From NCBI GenBank assembly GCA_948442255.1, contig CAOJRT010000008.1:1-50692 (forward strand): 50,692 nucleotides of DNA, in the 5' to 3' direction. The translations under genes and the position numbers were made by a program. Shown one piece after another: positions 18,829 to 27,836 of the stretch; the stretch's first letter is position 1, and each line of letters opens with the position of its first letter. Below the pieces are notes generated by a model, which searched no databases, had not been told where the DNA came from, and worked only from the letters and a program-made list of their open reading frames with translations. This DNA comes from an uncultured Caryophanales bacterium. GTDB lineage: Bacteria; Bacillota_I; Bacilli_A; RF39; UBA660.

Positions 18829-19890
18829 ATGGCTATTGTTATAACAAAAAGTAATTCTCCTTATAATTCAAAAAAAGAGAAAATAAAAAATATAGCTAAA
18901 GGAATGGGAATAAAAGTCGTTATAGGATCGAGTATTATCTGTATATCGCTTCCTTTTCTTGCGAGTTTAAAAAAAGATGCTTTAAAAGAATTTGTAAAAA
19001 GTGATTCTGTAACGGCAGAGGAAGACCCTTTAATGGAATTTAATGCTATTCCTTTATTTGAAAATAAAGTTAAGGCTGATGCTATGACACTTGATGCAGA
19101 AGTAATAGAACAGGCAGCTATAGAAGAAGTAGACTCTCTTTTACAGATAAGGCAAGATACAATTAAGCATTATTGTGCTATTTATTCAGTTTCTTATGAA
19201 CAAGTTTATGCTAAAATCGTTTTGTTGACAGATAATTTCTCGAATGAAAACTTTGTTCATTATTTAACAATTGATGGTGTAAAATGTAAAAGTAATCAAC
19301 CTTATGCTGATAATGAAGAAGAGTTATTTATTTATGCCGTTCGTGCTATGGCACAGACTCCAAGTGTTTTTGGCTTTGATGAATCTTTATATGTAGAAAG
19401 TACTTTTATTAGTAGCGTAGACTATGCAGCTATGATTGATTATTATGCTAAAATTTTTCAAGTTGACCGAAGACTTGCTTATGCAATAATTGCATCAGAA
19501 ACAAGTTTTAATAGTAATCATTTTCTCGATAATAACAATCCTGCTGGAATAAGATTAAATGACGAATTTGTTATATATGATAATTTAGATAGAGGGATGA
19601 TTGAGTTTTATACAGAATTATTAAAATATCATTTTAAATTTGGAGCGAATACACTTGAAGAAATTAGAGATATCCATTCTCCTTTGACAGATGGAAATAT
19701 TTATTGGTTGCCGAATGTTACATCTATATATAATGATTTAGTTTGTGGTGTAAAGGAACCTTTTTCTAATGGAGCATATGCGTTATGGAGACATAATGGA
19801 GAAGAAGTTTATTCTGTTTTCGTAGAGGGAGAGCAAGATTCTTTTTTTGGAGATCGTGAATTATATCAAGATCAAATGAGTTTAAAATAA
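18829..19890 (+). CDS. Membrane-anchored lysozyme/glucosaminidase-like protein
   Basis: A 353-residue protein with a basic N-terminus and one membrane span (about residues 27-48, GIKVVIGSSIICISLPFLAS), then an exported domain. The C-terminal half has the helical lysozyme-like pattern DRRLAYAIIASETSFNSNHF, with Glu near residue 222 as the likely catalytic acid, followed by NNPAGIRL and YWLPNVTSIYNDLV. This resembles glucosaminidase and lytic-transglycosylase-like wall hydrolases. AGGAAATGAG precedes the ATG, and it lies between the HAD-GtrA gene and nifJ with short gaps. The fold assignment comes from motifs only. Confidence 0.6.
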   Translation: MAIVITKSNSPYNSKKEKIKNIAKGMGIKVVIGSSIICISLPFLASLKKDALKEFVKSDSVTAEEDPLMEFNAIPLFENKVKADAMTLDAEVIEQAAIEEVDSLLQIRQDTIKHYCAIYSVSYEQVYAKIVLLTDNFSNENFVHYLTIDGVKCKSNQPYADNEEELFIYAVRAMAQTPSVFGFDESLYVESTFISSVDYAAMIDYYAKIFQVDRRLAYAIIASETSFNSNHFLDNNNPAGIRLNDEFVIYDNLDRGMIEFYTELLKYHFKFGANTLEEIRDIHSPLTDGNIYWLPNVTSIYNDLVCGVKEPFSNGAYALWRHNGEEVYSVFVEGEQDSFFGDRELYQDQMSLK

Positions 19891-19905
19891 GAAGGGAGAT
19901 TTTTT

Positions 19906-22900
19906 ATGTACAAAATCATGGATGGAAATAAAGCTTGTGCGGATGTTGCTTATATGTTTAGTGAAATTGCAAGTATTTATCCGATTACACCAAGTAGTCC
20001 TATGGCTACAGAAGTTGATATTATTAGTCATACAGATCGAAAAAATATTTTTAATGAAAGTGTCCGTGTTGTTGAAATGCAAAGTGAGGCGGGGGCCTCA
20101 GGGGCAATGCATGGAGCTTTATTAGCAGGAAGTTTAGCGACAACTTTTACGGCTTCGCAAGGGTTACTTTTAATGATACCCAATATGTATAAAATGGCGG
20201 GAGAATGTCTTCCTGCGGTTATACATGTAGCAGCAAGAACTATTGCTACGCATGCATTATCTATTTTTGGTGATCATAGCGATATCTATGCCGTACGACA
20301 AACAGGCTTTTGTATGCTTGCTTCTACCAATGTAGAACAAGCAAATCATATGGCTTTGGTCGCTCATTTAAGTGCTTTACAAGGAAGTCTACCATTTGTG
20401 CATTTCTTTGATGGTTTTCGCACCAGTCATGAAATAAATAAGATTCGAGAGTTAGATGATGGTGATATTTTAAAATTAGTTCCTTATGATAAAATAAATG
20501 AATTTCGAAATCGTATGTTAAATGTAGGAGCTAATATACAAAAAGGAATGGCAGAAAATGAGGATATTTATTTTCAATCGGTAGAGGCAAGAAATACTCT
20601 ATATAATGAAATGCCTGATATCGTTCATTCTTATATGGAGAAAGTAAATGCTCTAATGGGAACTTCTTATCAGCCATTTAATTATTATGGGTCTTTATCG
20701 GCTAAACAAATTATTGTAGCTATGGGCAGTGTTTGTGATACAATCAAATTAGTTGTTGAAGATTTTGTTAAACAGGGAGAAGAAGTTGGGTTAATAGAAG
20801 TCCATCTTTATCGCCCATTCAGTACAAAATATTTATATCATGTTTTACCTATTTCGGTAGAAAGAATTGCTGTTTTAGATCGGACCAAAGAAGCTGGAAG
20901 TATTGGGGAACCTCTATATTTAGATATTTGTAGTGCCTTAAAAAAGAAGGGGATTTCTATTGTAGGTGGACGCTATGGTTTATCTAGTAAGAATACTACT
21001 CCTGCGCAAATAAAAGCTGTGTTTACCATGTTAAAGGGAGAGCTAAAAGAGAATTTTACGATTGGTATAGAAGATGATGTCACTCATTTAAGTCTACCAG
21101 TTTCTCCTTATCAATTAGATTTGGGTACAAAAGAGATTCAAATCTTTGGATTTGGTAGTGATGGTATGGTAAGTACAAGTAAAGATATCATGAAAATAGT
21201 GGGGAATGGGACCGACCATTTTGTTCAAGGTTATAATCAGTATGACTCTAAAAAAAGTGGTGGAGTTACTCTTTGTAATTTACGTATTGGGGATAAACCT
21301 ATACATGCTCCTTATTATGTTACGAATCCTGATATGGTGGTTGTTACTAAAGAAGAATACTTATTTAAATTTTCTATGTTAGATCATTTAAAAGACAATG
21401 GTATTTTAGTTCTTAATACAAATCATGAAGATATGAATGCTTTTTTACCAAATAAGGTAAAAATTCTTTTAAAAGAAAAACAAGCTAAAATTTATACAAT
21501 TGATGCTGAAGAACTTGCAAGAAACGCTGGAATTAAGGGAAAAATAAGTAAGATAATGGAAATGGTTATTCTTCACTTGCTTGATTATCCAGATGCGACT
21601 GCAGCGATTAACAATTCTATTGAAAAACAATTTAGCACAAAAGGGGAAGATGTAGTTGCTGCTAACAAAAAAGCGATTCGCTTAGCACTTGACCATTTGC
21701 ATTTATATGAGGAAAATTTGGATACTGTAAAGGAAGAAAAAACAACTTATTCTGATATTTTTTCTATCATTAATGCCCGAAAAGGGGATGAACTTAAAGT
21801 TTCTGAACTAATTCCTTATCGTGACGGAACTTTTCCGTGTGATTTATCTAAAAATGAAAAGAGGAAAGTGAGTACTTTTGTACCAAAATGGATACCTGAA
21901 AACTGCATTCAATGTGGGCAATGTTCTATTGTCTGTCCACATGCGGTTATTAGACCTTTTGCGATTACAGATAAAGACAAAGGAATTCCGATGCTTGGAA
22001 AAAAAGAGTATAATTATATAATTGAAGTTTCAGAAGCAGATTGCACAAATTGTGGTCTTTGTATTAATATTTGTCCAGGTAAGGGTGGAAAAAAAGCTTT
22101 AGCTTTTGGAGAATATGAAGAAACAAAAGCAGAAGAAGCAACTGCCTATTTTGAACATTATGAGAATCCTAAAGGGTTACTTCCTAAGTTTACGATCAAA
22201 GGTAGTCAATTCGAAAAACCGAAGTTCGCCTTTAGTGGTTCTTGTGCAGGATGTGGAGAAACTCCTTATCTTAAGTTGTTGACTCAATTATTTGGGGATA
22301 AATTAATTCTTGCTAATGCGACAGGATGTTCTTCTATTTATGGAGGAAGTGTACCTTCTACGCCTTATAGTATTCCTTGGGCTAATTCTTTGTTTGAAGA
22401 TAATGCTGAGTTTGGGTATGGTATGCTTATTAGTTATCAAAAAACAAGAGGAAGAATACAATCCATTATGGAACAAACTATGGATACGGTTTCTCGAGAG
22501 GTAAAGGACTTATTTAGTAAATGGATAGAAAATAAAGAAGATTATGTTATAACTAGTAAAATAAAAGAAGAGTTGCGTCAATTGGAACTACCTTCTACTT
22601 TAAAGGATTTATTATCTTATCTTCCTGCGCGAAGTGTATGGACGATTGGTGGAGATGGTTGGGCATATGACATAGGCTTTGGTGGAATTGATCATGTTTT
22701 ATCTAGTGGAGAAGATGTGAATATTCTTGTCTTAGATACGGAAGTGTATTCTAATACAGGAGGACAAGCAAGCAAATCCTCTCACATTGGACAAGTAGCT
22801 CAATTTGCTGATAATGGGAAGAGAACAGCAAAAAAAGATTTGTTTAAGATGGCTATGAGTTATCCTAATTGTTATGTAGCAAATGTTTCTTTTGGAAGTA

Positions 22901-23277
22901 ATTTTATGCAAACTATAAAAGCTTTTCAAGAGGCAGAAGAACATAAGGGCCCTTCTATTATTATTGCTTATTCTCCTTGTATTGAACAAGGAATTAAAGG
23001 TGGTATGAGTTATGCTTCCTTAGAGCAAAAATTAGTTGTAGATTGTGGTTATACTACGCTAATGCGTTATAAGCCAGAAGAAGAGAAGCTTTATATAGAT
23101 AGTAGAGAACCAGACTTTTCTAAGTATGAATCTTTTCTGTTAAACGAAGTACGTTATAATAGTTTGGTAAAGAAAAGTCCAGAAGCTGCTAAAGAGATAT
23201 TAGAGTTAAATAAAAAAGAAGCGGAAAAGCGTTATCAATATTATAAAGATTTAGCGAATCAAAAAAAGGATGTTTAA
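19906..23277 (+). CDS. nifJ: Pyruvate:ferredoxin (flavodoxin) oxidoreductase
   Basis: A 1123-residue single-chain enzyme that oxidises pyruvate to acetyl-CoA and CO2 with reduction of ferredoxin or flavodoxin, a hallmark of anaerobic fermentation. Domains in order: the pyruvate/TPP-pyrimidine domain (YPITPSSPMATEVD), the gamma/CoA domain, two [4Fe-4S] ferredoxin motifs (CIQCGQCSIVCP and CTNCGLCINICP, about residues 666-725), then the TPP-pyrophosphate domain with SCAGCGETPYLKL and GGDGWAYDIGFGGIDH plus YSNTGGQASK. It is slightly shorter than the roughly 1170-residue enterobacterial protein. GAAGGGAG precedes the ATG. It ends in a hairpin shared with the convergent gene. Confidence 0.97.
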   Translation: MYKIMDGNKACADVAYMFSEIASIYPITPSSPMATEVDIISHTDRKNIFNESVRVVEMQSEAGASGAMHGALLAGSLATTFTASQGLLLMIPNMYKMAGECLPAVIHVAARTIATHALSIFGDHSDIYAVRQTGFCMLASTNVEQANHMALVAHLSALQGSLPFVHFFDGFRTSHEINKIRELDDGDILKLVPYDKINEFRNRMLNVGANIQKGMAENEDIYFQSVEARNTLYNEMPDIVHSYMEKVNALMGTSYQPFNYYGSLSAKQIIVAMGSVCDTIKLVVEDFVKQGEEVGLIEVHLYRPFSTKYLYHVLPISVERIAVLDRTKEAGSIGEPLYLDICSALKKKGISIVGGRYGLSSKNTTPAQIKAVFTMLKGELKENFTIGIEDDVTHLSLPVSPYQLDLGTKEIQIFGFGSDGMVSTSKDIMKIVGNGTDHFVQGYNQYDSKKSGGVTLCNLRIGDKPIHAPYYVTNPDMVVVTKEEYLFKFSMLDHLKDNGILVLNTNHEDMNAFLPNKVKILLKEKQAKIYTIDAEELARNAGIKGKISKIMEMVILHLLDYPDATAAINNSIEKQFSTKGEDVVAANKKAIRLALDHLHLYEENLDTVKEEKTTYSDIFSIINARKGDELKVSELIPYRDGTFPCDLSKNEKRKVSTFVPKWIPENCIQCGQCSIVCPHAVIRPFAITDKDKGIPMLGKKEYNYIIEVSEADCTNCGLCINICPGKGGKKALAFGEYEETKAEEATAYFEHYENPKGLLPKFTIKGSQFEKPKFAFSGSCAGCGETPYLKLLTQLFGDKLILANATGCSSIYGGSVPSTPYSIPWANSLFEDNAEFGYGMLISYQKTRGRIQSIMEQTMDTVSREVKDLFSKWIENKEDYVITSKIKEELRQLELPSTLKDLLSYLPARSVWTIGGDGWAYDIGFGGIDHVLSSGEDVNILVLDTEVYSNTGGQASKSSHIGQVAQFADNGKRTAKKDLFKMAMSYPNCYVANVSFGSNFMQTIKAFQEAEEHKGPSIIIAYSPCIEQGIKGGMSYASLEQKLVVDCGYTTLMRYKPEEEKLYIDSREPDFSKYESFLLNEVRYNSLVKKSPEAAKEILELNKKEAEKRYQYYKDLANQKKDV

Positions 23278-23289
23278 GCATCCTTTTTT
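23262..23289. terminator. Bidirectional terminator between nifJ and the convergent gene
   Basis: AAAAAAGGATGT and GCATCCTTTTTT form a perfect stem with A and T tracts on both sides. It would stop transcription from nifJ (+) and from the gene ending at 23274 (-), and it overlaps both stop codons. Confidence 0.8.
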
Positions 23290-25280
23290 GGTTGTAAGTT
23301 TTCTTTTCTTCTTAGTATTTTACTATTTTTCTTAGTTTTTTTATGATATTTTTCTAAATTACCATATTTTTTTGTGAGTTTTTGGTTATTTTTATTAAGA
23401 CGATTATTTAAATGGTTGACGTAGTATTGATACTCCGTGTCATTTATCAATTCAGGATGTTTGGCAAGAGCTTGTTTGTTTAAGATATCTAACATGTCTA
23501 AATTATTATAATTTGTATTTATGGCTTCTTCTAAAGCGCTTTGTCCATCTGTAATAACGTCTAACTTTGGAATGCTTAAAGGGGTAGAAGAACGTGCTAT
23601 TATATTGTTTAATAATCCTAAATGATTTTGTACAAAGAGTCCTAATGAAAAGGCGAAAAAGAAGCGATTTCTTATGAATGGTAGAGCCGCTAAGGAGGCA
23701 ATGCTTGCCGCTTGGATAGCTCTTTTCATTTTTTTCTTAATTAATTTTTTTTCTATATTTTTGCTTGTTTTGGCATCCATTCTTTCTAAGTCTTCTATTT
23801 TGTTAATCATTTCTTCTTCTAAATCCATTTGATTTTCTAAATGCATTTCCTTTATTTTATTGATTAGACCATCTTTTTCTTCTTGCTTTATGACGTCAGT
23901 AAATAATTTTCTATCTTTTTCTATGTCTTGTTTTTTTTCTGCTTGCAGTTTTTCTTTAATCTCGTTTAAATGTTCTTTTTCTCTTTTTAGAATAACTTCC
24001 TGTTCAGGAGTCATTTTTCCATCGTTTTTTATGTGAAATAATTCTAATTCATAAAGCATTTTATCAATTTGTTCTTCTAAGCTTTCATAATCCTTTTCTT
24101 CTAGTTTTTCTTTTTTTATTTCAACCAAGCTGTTTCGTTCCATATTTTCAATAGATTGCTCAAAAGGTGGAATCGAAATCCATTCTTGTTCTATTTTTTC
24201 GTTAGGAAGTTCTTTAAGTGGCTTTTTTTCTTCAAGTTCTATTTTCTCTTTGACCTGTCTTCTTTTTTCTTGTTCTTCTTTTATCTTTTCTATTTTTTGT
24301 TCTATATATATAATTTTCTCTTTTGGTATATCTTCTTGATTTAATAGTTCAATGAAATGCATTTGCTCTTCGATTGTTAAGTCTTCTAATATTTCTACCT
24401 TTGTTTTAGTTTTCTCTTTATTTTCTCTTGAAGGAGGAGTCTTAATCTGATTTTGCATTTCCTTTTTTATTGGTTTTTTTTCGTTTTCTTCTTGACTTTT
24501 TTGTGTTTCTTTTAGTTCGTTTGCTATAGAGGCGACGACAAGAGTAGAAGTAGTAATTCTATATATAGTTTCTTCTCGTAAATTTAGTGTCGTTTCTTTT
24601 TTTCTATTTATTTCTTTTTCTTGAGTCGGCGTGTTTTCTTTAATTGGATTTGTCTCTTGCTTTAAAGAAACTTGTTCTGTTTTTATTTCCTTTTTCTCTT
24701 CTCTTTTTAGTTCTCTTACTGGATTATTTGGGAAGAAAATGTCATAAGTCTTTTTAGCTCTTTTGTTACTTGTTATTAGAAGAGGTCTTTCCCATAATTC
24801 TTCTTGGATTATTTTGGTAGTTCTAGTTGCAATTTCATCTTTTGATCTTCTTTTATGATACTCTATGTCATGGATAAGGAGAGGAAAAATACGCTTTTTG
24901 CTTTCATTTACTAGTTTTAAATCTTCAGTACTTATTTTTTTTATATCCAGTTCAAATTCTTCTTTTAAAACCTTATTTACTATCTCATCGATTTCTTCTA
25001 ATGAAAATAAATCATTTATTAGTTGTTTGCTATTTACTTCCCATTCTTTTATTGGATTTTCTTCTTCGGGTAATGAAGTATCTGTATCTAAAAAATGATT
25101 TTCTTTTTTTCTATTATCTTTTTTTGATATTTGTTTTTGGTTAATTGTTTTTTCGTCTGTTTTTTTTCTGCTTGGAAAAAAGAAAGTTAAAAATTTAAAT
25201 AGATAAAGGAAGAGCATTTTTACAATGTTGATTATAATAAGAAATACTCTTTTTATATAATAGGAAAAACTTTTTTTCAT
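23274..25280 (-). CDS. Lys/Glu-rich coiled-coil membrane protein of unknown function
   Basis: A 668-residue protein. Residues about 5-35 are hydrophobic and aromatic, a likely membrane anchor, followed by SRKK. Residues about 40-520 are extremely rich in Lys and Glu with heptad-like spacing and many predicted coiled coils. Residues about 535-575 include a second hydrophobic stretch (AIQAASIASLAALPFI). I recognise no catalytic motif. A -10 element lies at 25296-25301. The composition resembles the N-terminal half of the LCP protein at 14182, so both may belong to an envelope scaffold, but that is speculative. Confidence 0.75.
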   Translation of the reverse strand: MKKSFSYYIKRVFLIIINIVKMLFLYLFKFLTFFFPSRKKTDEKTINQKQISKKDNRKKENHFLDTDTSLPEEENPIKEWEVNSKQLINDLFSLEEIDEIVNKVLKEEFELDIKKISTEDLKLVNESKKRIFPLLIHDIEYHKRRSKDEIATRTTKIIQEELWERPLLITSNKRAKKTYDIFFPNNPVRELKREEKKEIKTEQVSLKQETNPIKENTPTQEKEINRKKETTLNLREETIYRITTSTLVVASIANELKETQKSQEENEKKPIKKEMQNQIKTPPSRENKEKTKTKVEILEDLTIEEQMHFIELLNQEDIPKEKIIYIEQKIEKIKEEQEKRRQVKEKIELEEKKPLKELPNEKIEQEWISIPPFEQSIENMERNSLVEIKKEKLEEKDYESLEEQIDKMLYELELFHIKNDGKMTPEQEVILKREKEHLNEIKEKLQAEKKQDIEKDRKLFTDVIKQEEKDGLINKIKEMHLENQMDLEEEMINKIEDLERMDAKTSKNIEKKLIKKKMKRAIQAASIASLAALPFIRNRFFFAFSLGLFVQNHLGLLNNIIARSSTPLSIPKLDVITDGQSALEEAINTNYNNLDMLDILNKQALAKHPELINDTEYQYYVNHLNNRLNKNNQKLTKKYGNLEKYHKKTKKNSKILRRKENLQPKKDA

Positions 25281-25295
25281 GAGACCACCACTTTC

Positions 25296-25301
25296 ATTTT
25301 A
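25296..25301 (-). promoter_or_regulatory. -10 element for the coiled-coil membrane protein
   Basis: On the minus strand TATGTTAAAATG contains TAAAAT 15 bases before the ATG at 25280. It lies after the small-RNA terminator, so the gene does not depend on read-through. Confidence 0.45.
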
Positions 25302-25321
25302 ACATATTCTTTCTTGAAAGC

Positions 25322-25421
25322 AAAAAAATAGGAGTTGTCCCCCTGAGAACAACTCCAAAAAGAATAAAAAGGGGTTGGCTAGTGTGATACTAGCACCAAT
25401 TCGCCGTTAAGTGAATTGGTA
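25322..25421 (-). ncRNA. Predicted small RNA with own promoter and terminator
   Basis: On the minus strand a -35 TTGACA (25451-25456), a 17-base spacer and a -10 TAGTAT (25428-25433) predict a start near 25421. The roughly 100-base transcript would fold into ACCAATTC/GAATTGGT (25395-25420), GCTAGT/ACTAGC (25378-25394), a single strand CAACCCC with U-rich sequence, and a terminator GGAGTTGT/ACAACTCC (25331-25356) with a U tail. The terminator loop contains GGGGG, complementary to the CCCC of the linker, so a pseudoknot is possible. No open frame is present. I do not recognise the family; the C-rich strand resembles Firmicute regulators that block ribosome sites. Confidence 0.7.
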
Positions 25422-25592
25422 GTTAATATACTAACTTTTAAAGTCATTTTTGTCAATGTTTTTTTATCGAAAAAATACGTTTTTTGTTTATTTTTATTTT
25501 TGCTATAACAATCTGTTAATTTCTTTTTTCTCGCTATAATTTTTTGTTATTAAAGAAAAGTTTTCCATCTTTTTTGCTAAACAAACGTATGC

Positions 25593-25598
25593 TATAAT
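25593..25598 (+). promoter_or_regulatory. Extended -10 promoter for recG
   Basis: TATGCTATAATC has TATAAT with an upstream TG, 18 bases before ATG 25616. The remaining bases from 25441 to 25590 are AT-rich spacer with no gene. Confidence 0.55.
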
Positions 25599-25615
25599 CT
25601 TTATAGGTGATGACA

Positions 25616-27616
25616 ATGGATATTCAATCTATTTATGGAGTGGGAGAAAAATCTATTCAACTATTTTCTAAGTTACAATTATTTACCATTCAAGATTTCT
25701 TAGAATACTATCCTTATCGTTATCAAGTCTTTTATGTGCAATCCTTGGACAGTGTTTTAGAGAACTCTACCTGTACTATTCAAGGAATAGTTGATACAGA
25801 ACCAAAAGTTAGTTATTTTAATAAAAGATTTAATCGTATGACTTTTCGTATGCTGAGTGATGGAAAGTATGTTGTTGTTACTATCTTTAATCGTGCATTT
25901 TATAAAGTGAATTTAAAACTAGGAAGAACTATTTGGGTTATTGGAAAATATGATAAAAAGAAAAACACTTTTACTGCCAGTGATATTAAGTTTGAAAAGA
26001 TAGAGGGTATAAAAATAGAAGCAATTTATCATTCTATACAAGGAGTTAAACAAAGTCAAATTAGAAAAGTCATGCATGAAGTACTAAAAATACCTTTTGA
26101 TTTGGAGGATTATATACCTTCTTATTTAATTACTAAATATCAATTTATTAGTAAGGAAGAAAGTTGCCATTATTTACATCTGCCCCAATCTGTAGATGAG
26201 ATAAAAAAAGCTAAAGTAAGAGGTATTTATGAGGAATTCTTTGTTTTTATGTTTAAAATGCATTATCTTAAATATAAATATAGTCAAAATAATGAGGGCT
26301 TAAAAAGGGATGTAGACGAGGCACAAATTACTACGTTTATTAGAAACTTACCCTTTTCTTTGACAATTGATCAACTGGGTGCTATTCAAGATATTTATCA
26401 GGATTTGAAAAGTGAAAAAAGAATGAATCGTTTGATTTTGGGTGATGTTGGTAGTGGAAAAACCTGTGTTGCAGAGGTAGGAATTTATATTAATTATTTA
26501 AGCGGATATCAAAGTTGTATGATGGCACCGACAGAGATACTTGCTTCTCAGCATTATGAAAATATGAAAAAATTATTTGCTTCTGCATCCCTTCGTATTG
26601 CTCTTTTGGTTGGAAGTATGAAAAAGAGTGAAAAAAAGAAGGTGTATAGTCAATTAGAGAATGGTGAAATTGATGTAGTGGTTGGAACACATGCTCTTTT
26701 GAGTGAAGGTGTATCTTTTCATAATTTAGGTCTAGTTATTACAGATGAACAACATCGTTTTGGAGTGAATCAAAGAAGTATATTACAAAATAAAGGAGTT
26801 TTATGCGATGTTATTTATTTGAGCGCCACTCCAATTCCAAGAACATATGCTCTTACTTTATATGGGGATATGGATACTAGTTTAATAAAAACAAAGCCGA
26901 ATGGACGGAAAGATATTATTACCAAGATTGTGAAAGAAAAAGATATAAAATTAATGTTAGGACATGTTTATGATGAAATACGTTCTGGTCATCAGGTGTA
27001 TGTTGTGGCTCCATTAATTGAAGATGAAGAAGGGGAAAGCCATTTAAATGATGTCAAAAAGTTGCAAGAGAAGTTTTCTTTAGCATTTCAAGATAAGGTG
27101 TCGATAGAAATTTTGCATGGAAAGATGAAACCTGTTGAAAAAGAAAATATAATGGAACGTTTTAAAGCAGGTGAGGTGAAAATTTTAATTAGTACTACAG
27201 TTATTGAAGTTGGAGTTGATGTGAAAAATTCTACTATGATGGTTATTTTTAATGCAGAACGTTTTGGTCTTGCGACACTGCATCAATTAAGAGGGCGAGT
27301 AGGAAGAAATGAGTTGCAGTCTTATTGTTATTTAGTTAGTGATAAAGATACTCCGCGTTTAAAAGTGTTGGAAGAAAGCAATGATGGTTTTTATGTTAGT
27401 GAAAAAGATTTTGAACTTCGTGGAGAAGGGGACTTGTTTGGGACAAAGCAGAGTGGAGATATGGTGTTTAAATTAGGTAATATCAAAAAAGATTATAAAA
27501 TCCTTGTTCAATGTAAAAAAGATGCAACAGAGTTTATTGAAAAGCATATTGTGAATAACTTTGATGCTTATCCGCAATTTAGAAAAATTATTAAAGAAAT
27601 TGACTTTATTGATTAA
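25616..27616 (+). CDS. recG: ATP-dependent DNA helicase RecG
   Basis: A 666-residue RecG, which remodels stalled replication forks and Holliday junctions. Residues 1 to about 180 form the wedge/OB domain that splits the fork. The SF2 motor follows with Walker A LGDVGSGKT (near residue 282), MAPTEILASQHYE, ITDEQHRFGVNQR, LSATPIPRTYALTLYGDMD, and the C-terminal HQLRGRVGR with LRGEGDLFGTKQSG. The ATG at 25616 is preferred because AGGTG (25605-25609) is well placed; GTG 25607 and ATG 25610 would overlap that site. It is flanked on each side by a predicted small RNA. Confidence 0.96.
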   Translation: MDIQSIYGVGEKSIQLFSKLQLFTIQDFLEYYPYRYQVFYVQSLDSVLENSTCTIQGIVDTEPKVSYFNKRFNRMTFRMLSDGKYVVVTIFNRAFYKVNLKLGRTIWVIGKYDKKKNTFTASDIKFEKIEGIKIEAIYHSIQGVKQSQIRKVMHEVLKIPFDLEDYIPSYLITKYQFISKEESCHYLHLPQSVDEIKKAKVRGIYEEFFVFMFKMHYLKYKYSQNNEGLKRDVDEAQITTFIRNLPFSLTIDQLGAIQDIYQDLKSEKRMNRLILGDVGSGKTCVAEVGIYINYLSGYQSCMMAPTEILASQHYENMKKLFASASLRIALLVGSMKKSEKKKVYSQLENGEIDVVVGTHALLSEGVSFHNLGLVITDEQHRFGVNQRSILQNKGVLCDVIYLSATPIPRTYALTLYGDMDTSLIKTKPNGRKDIITKIVKEKDIKLMLGHVYDEIRSGHQVYVVAPLIEDEEGESHLNDVKKLQEKFSLAFQDKVSIEILHGKMKPVEKENIMERFKAGEVKILISTTVIEVGVDVKNSTMMVIFNAERFGLATLHQLRGRVGRNELQSYCYLVSDKDTPRLKVLEESNDGFYVSEKDFELRGEGDLFGTKQSGDMVFKLGNIKKDYKILVQCKKDATEFIEKHIVNNFDAYPQFRKIIKEIDFID

Positions 27617-27643
27617 AAAAATCTAGTTTCCTTAAAAGAGTCA

Positions 27644-27672
27644 TTGACTCCTCCCTTAAAATAATATATAAT
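27644..27672 (+). promoter_or_regulatory. Consensus promoter of the small RNA downstream of recG
   Basis: TTGACT (27644-27649), a 17-base spacer and TATAAT (27667-27672) make one of the best sigma-A promoters in the window. The predicted start, A27679, falls on the first base of the first hairpin. Confidence 0.8.
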
Positions 27673-27678
27673 TTATTT

Positions 27679-27780
27679 AGCATGATAGAGATGTCATGCT
27701 AGATTGCTTTCATGATTATTATGAAAGTGAATCAACCAAAACCCCCTGAAATCCCAGTCGAAAGGCTGGGATACTTTGTT
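27679..27780 (+). ncRNA. Predicted small RNA; its 3' end is the integration site
   Basis: From the consensus promoter the transcript would fold into AGCATGA/TCATGCT (27679-27700), CTTTCAT/ATGAAAG (27707-27727), a single strand AATCAACCAAAACCCCCTGAA, and a 9-bp terminator ATCCCAGTC-GAAA-GGCTGGGAT (27751-27772) followed by a T-rich tail. This matches the layout of the small RNA at 25322-25421. The CCCCCTGAA (27742-27750) recurs at the far end of the mobile element, so the terminator now used is element DNA. No open frame is seen. The family is unknown to me. Confidence 0.72.
27742..27750 (+). repeat. Left core attachment site (attL)
   Basis: CCCCCTGAA between the C-rich strand and the terminator stem of the small RNA. 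Identical to 39078-39086 and close to CTCCCTGAA at 40176-40184; each copy is directly followed by a different hairpin. Confidence 0.65.
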
Positions 27781-27811
27781 TATAAAGGCTCCAAGCCGTT
27801 TAATATATGTA

Positions 27812-27831
27812 TTAGGTACCCAAATAGGTAC
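27812..27831 (+). repeat. Left arm-type integrase repeat
   Basis: TTAGGTACCCAAATAGGTAC, itself two AGGTAC units 12 bases apart. It is identical to 38941-38960 and lies 6 bases from the integrase stop codon and about 72 bases inside the left core. By analogy with lambda and Tn916-type recombinases it should bind the integrase N-terminal domain. Confidence 0.8.
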
Positions 27832-27836
27832 CCGTT

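Noticed and set aside
19906-23277. PFOR as part of a nitrogen-fixation cluster, because of the name nifJ.
   Set aside because: No nif genes are nearby; in fermentative anaerobes this enzyme serves central pyruvate metabolism.
27812-27831. The 20-bp direct repeats as the actual crossover sites of the element.
   Set aside because: They have an internal two-unit structure and lie at a fixed distance inside a second repeated core (CCCCCTGAA), the pattern of integrase arm sites. This is not fully excluded.
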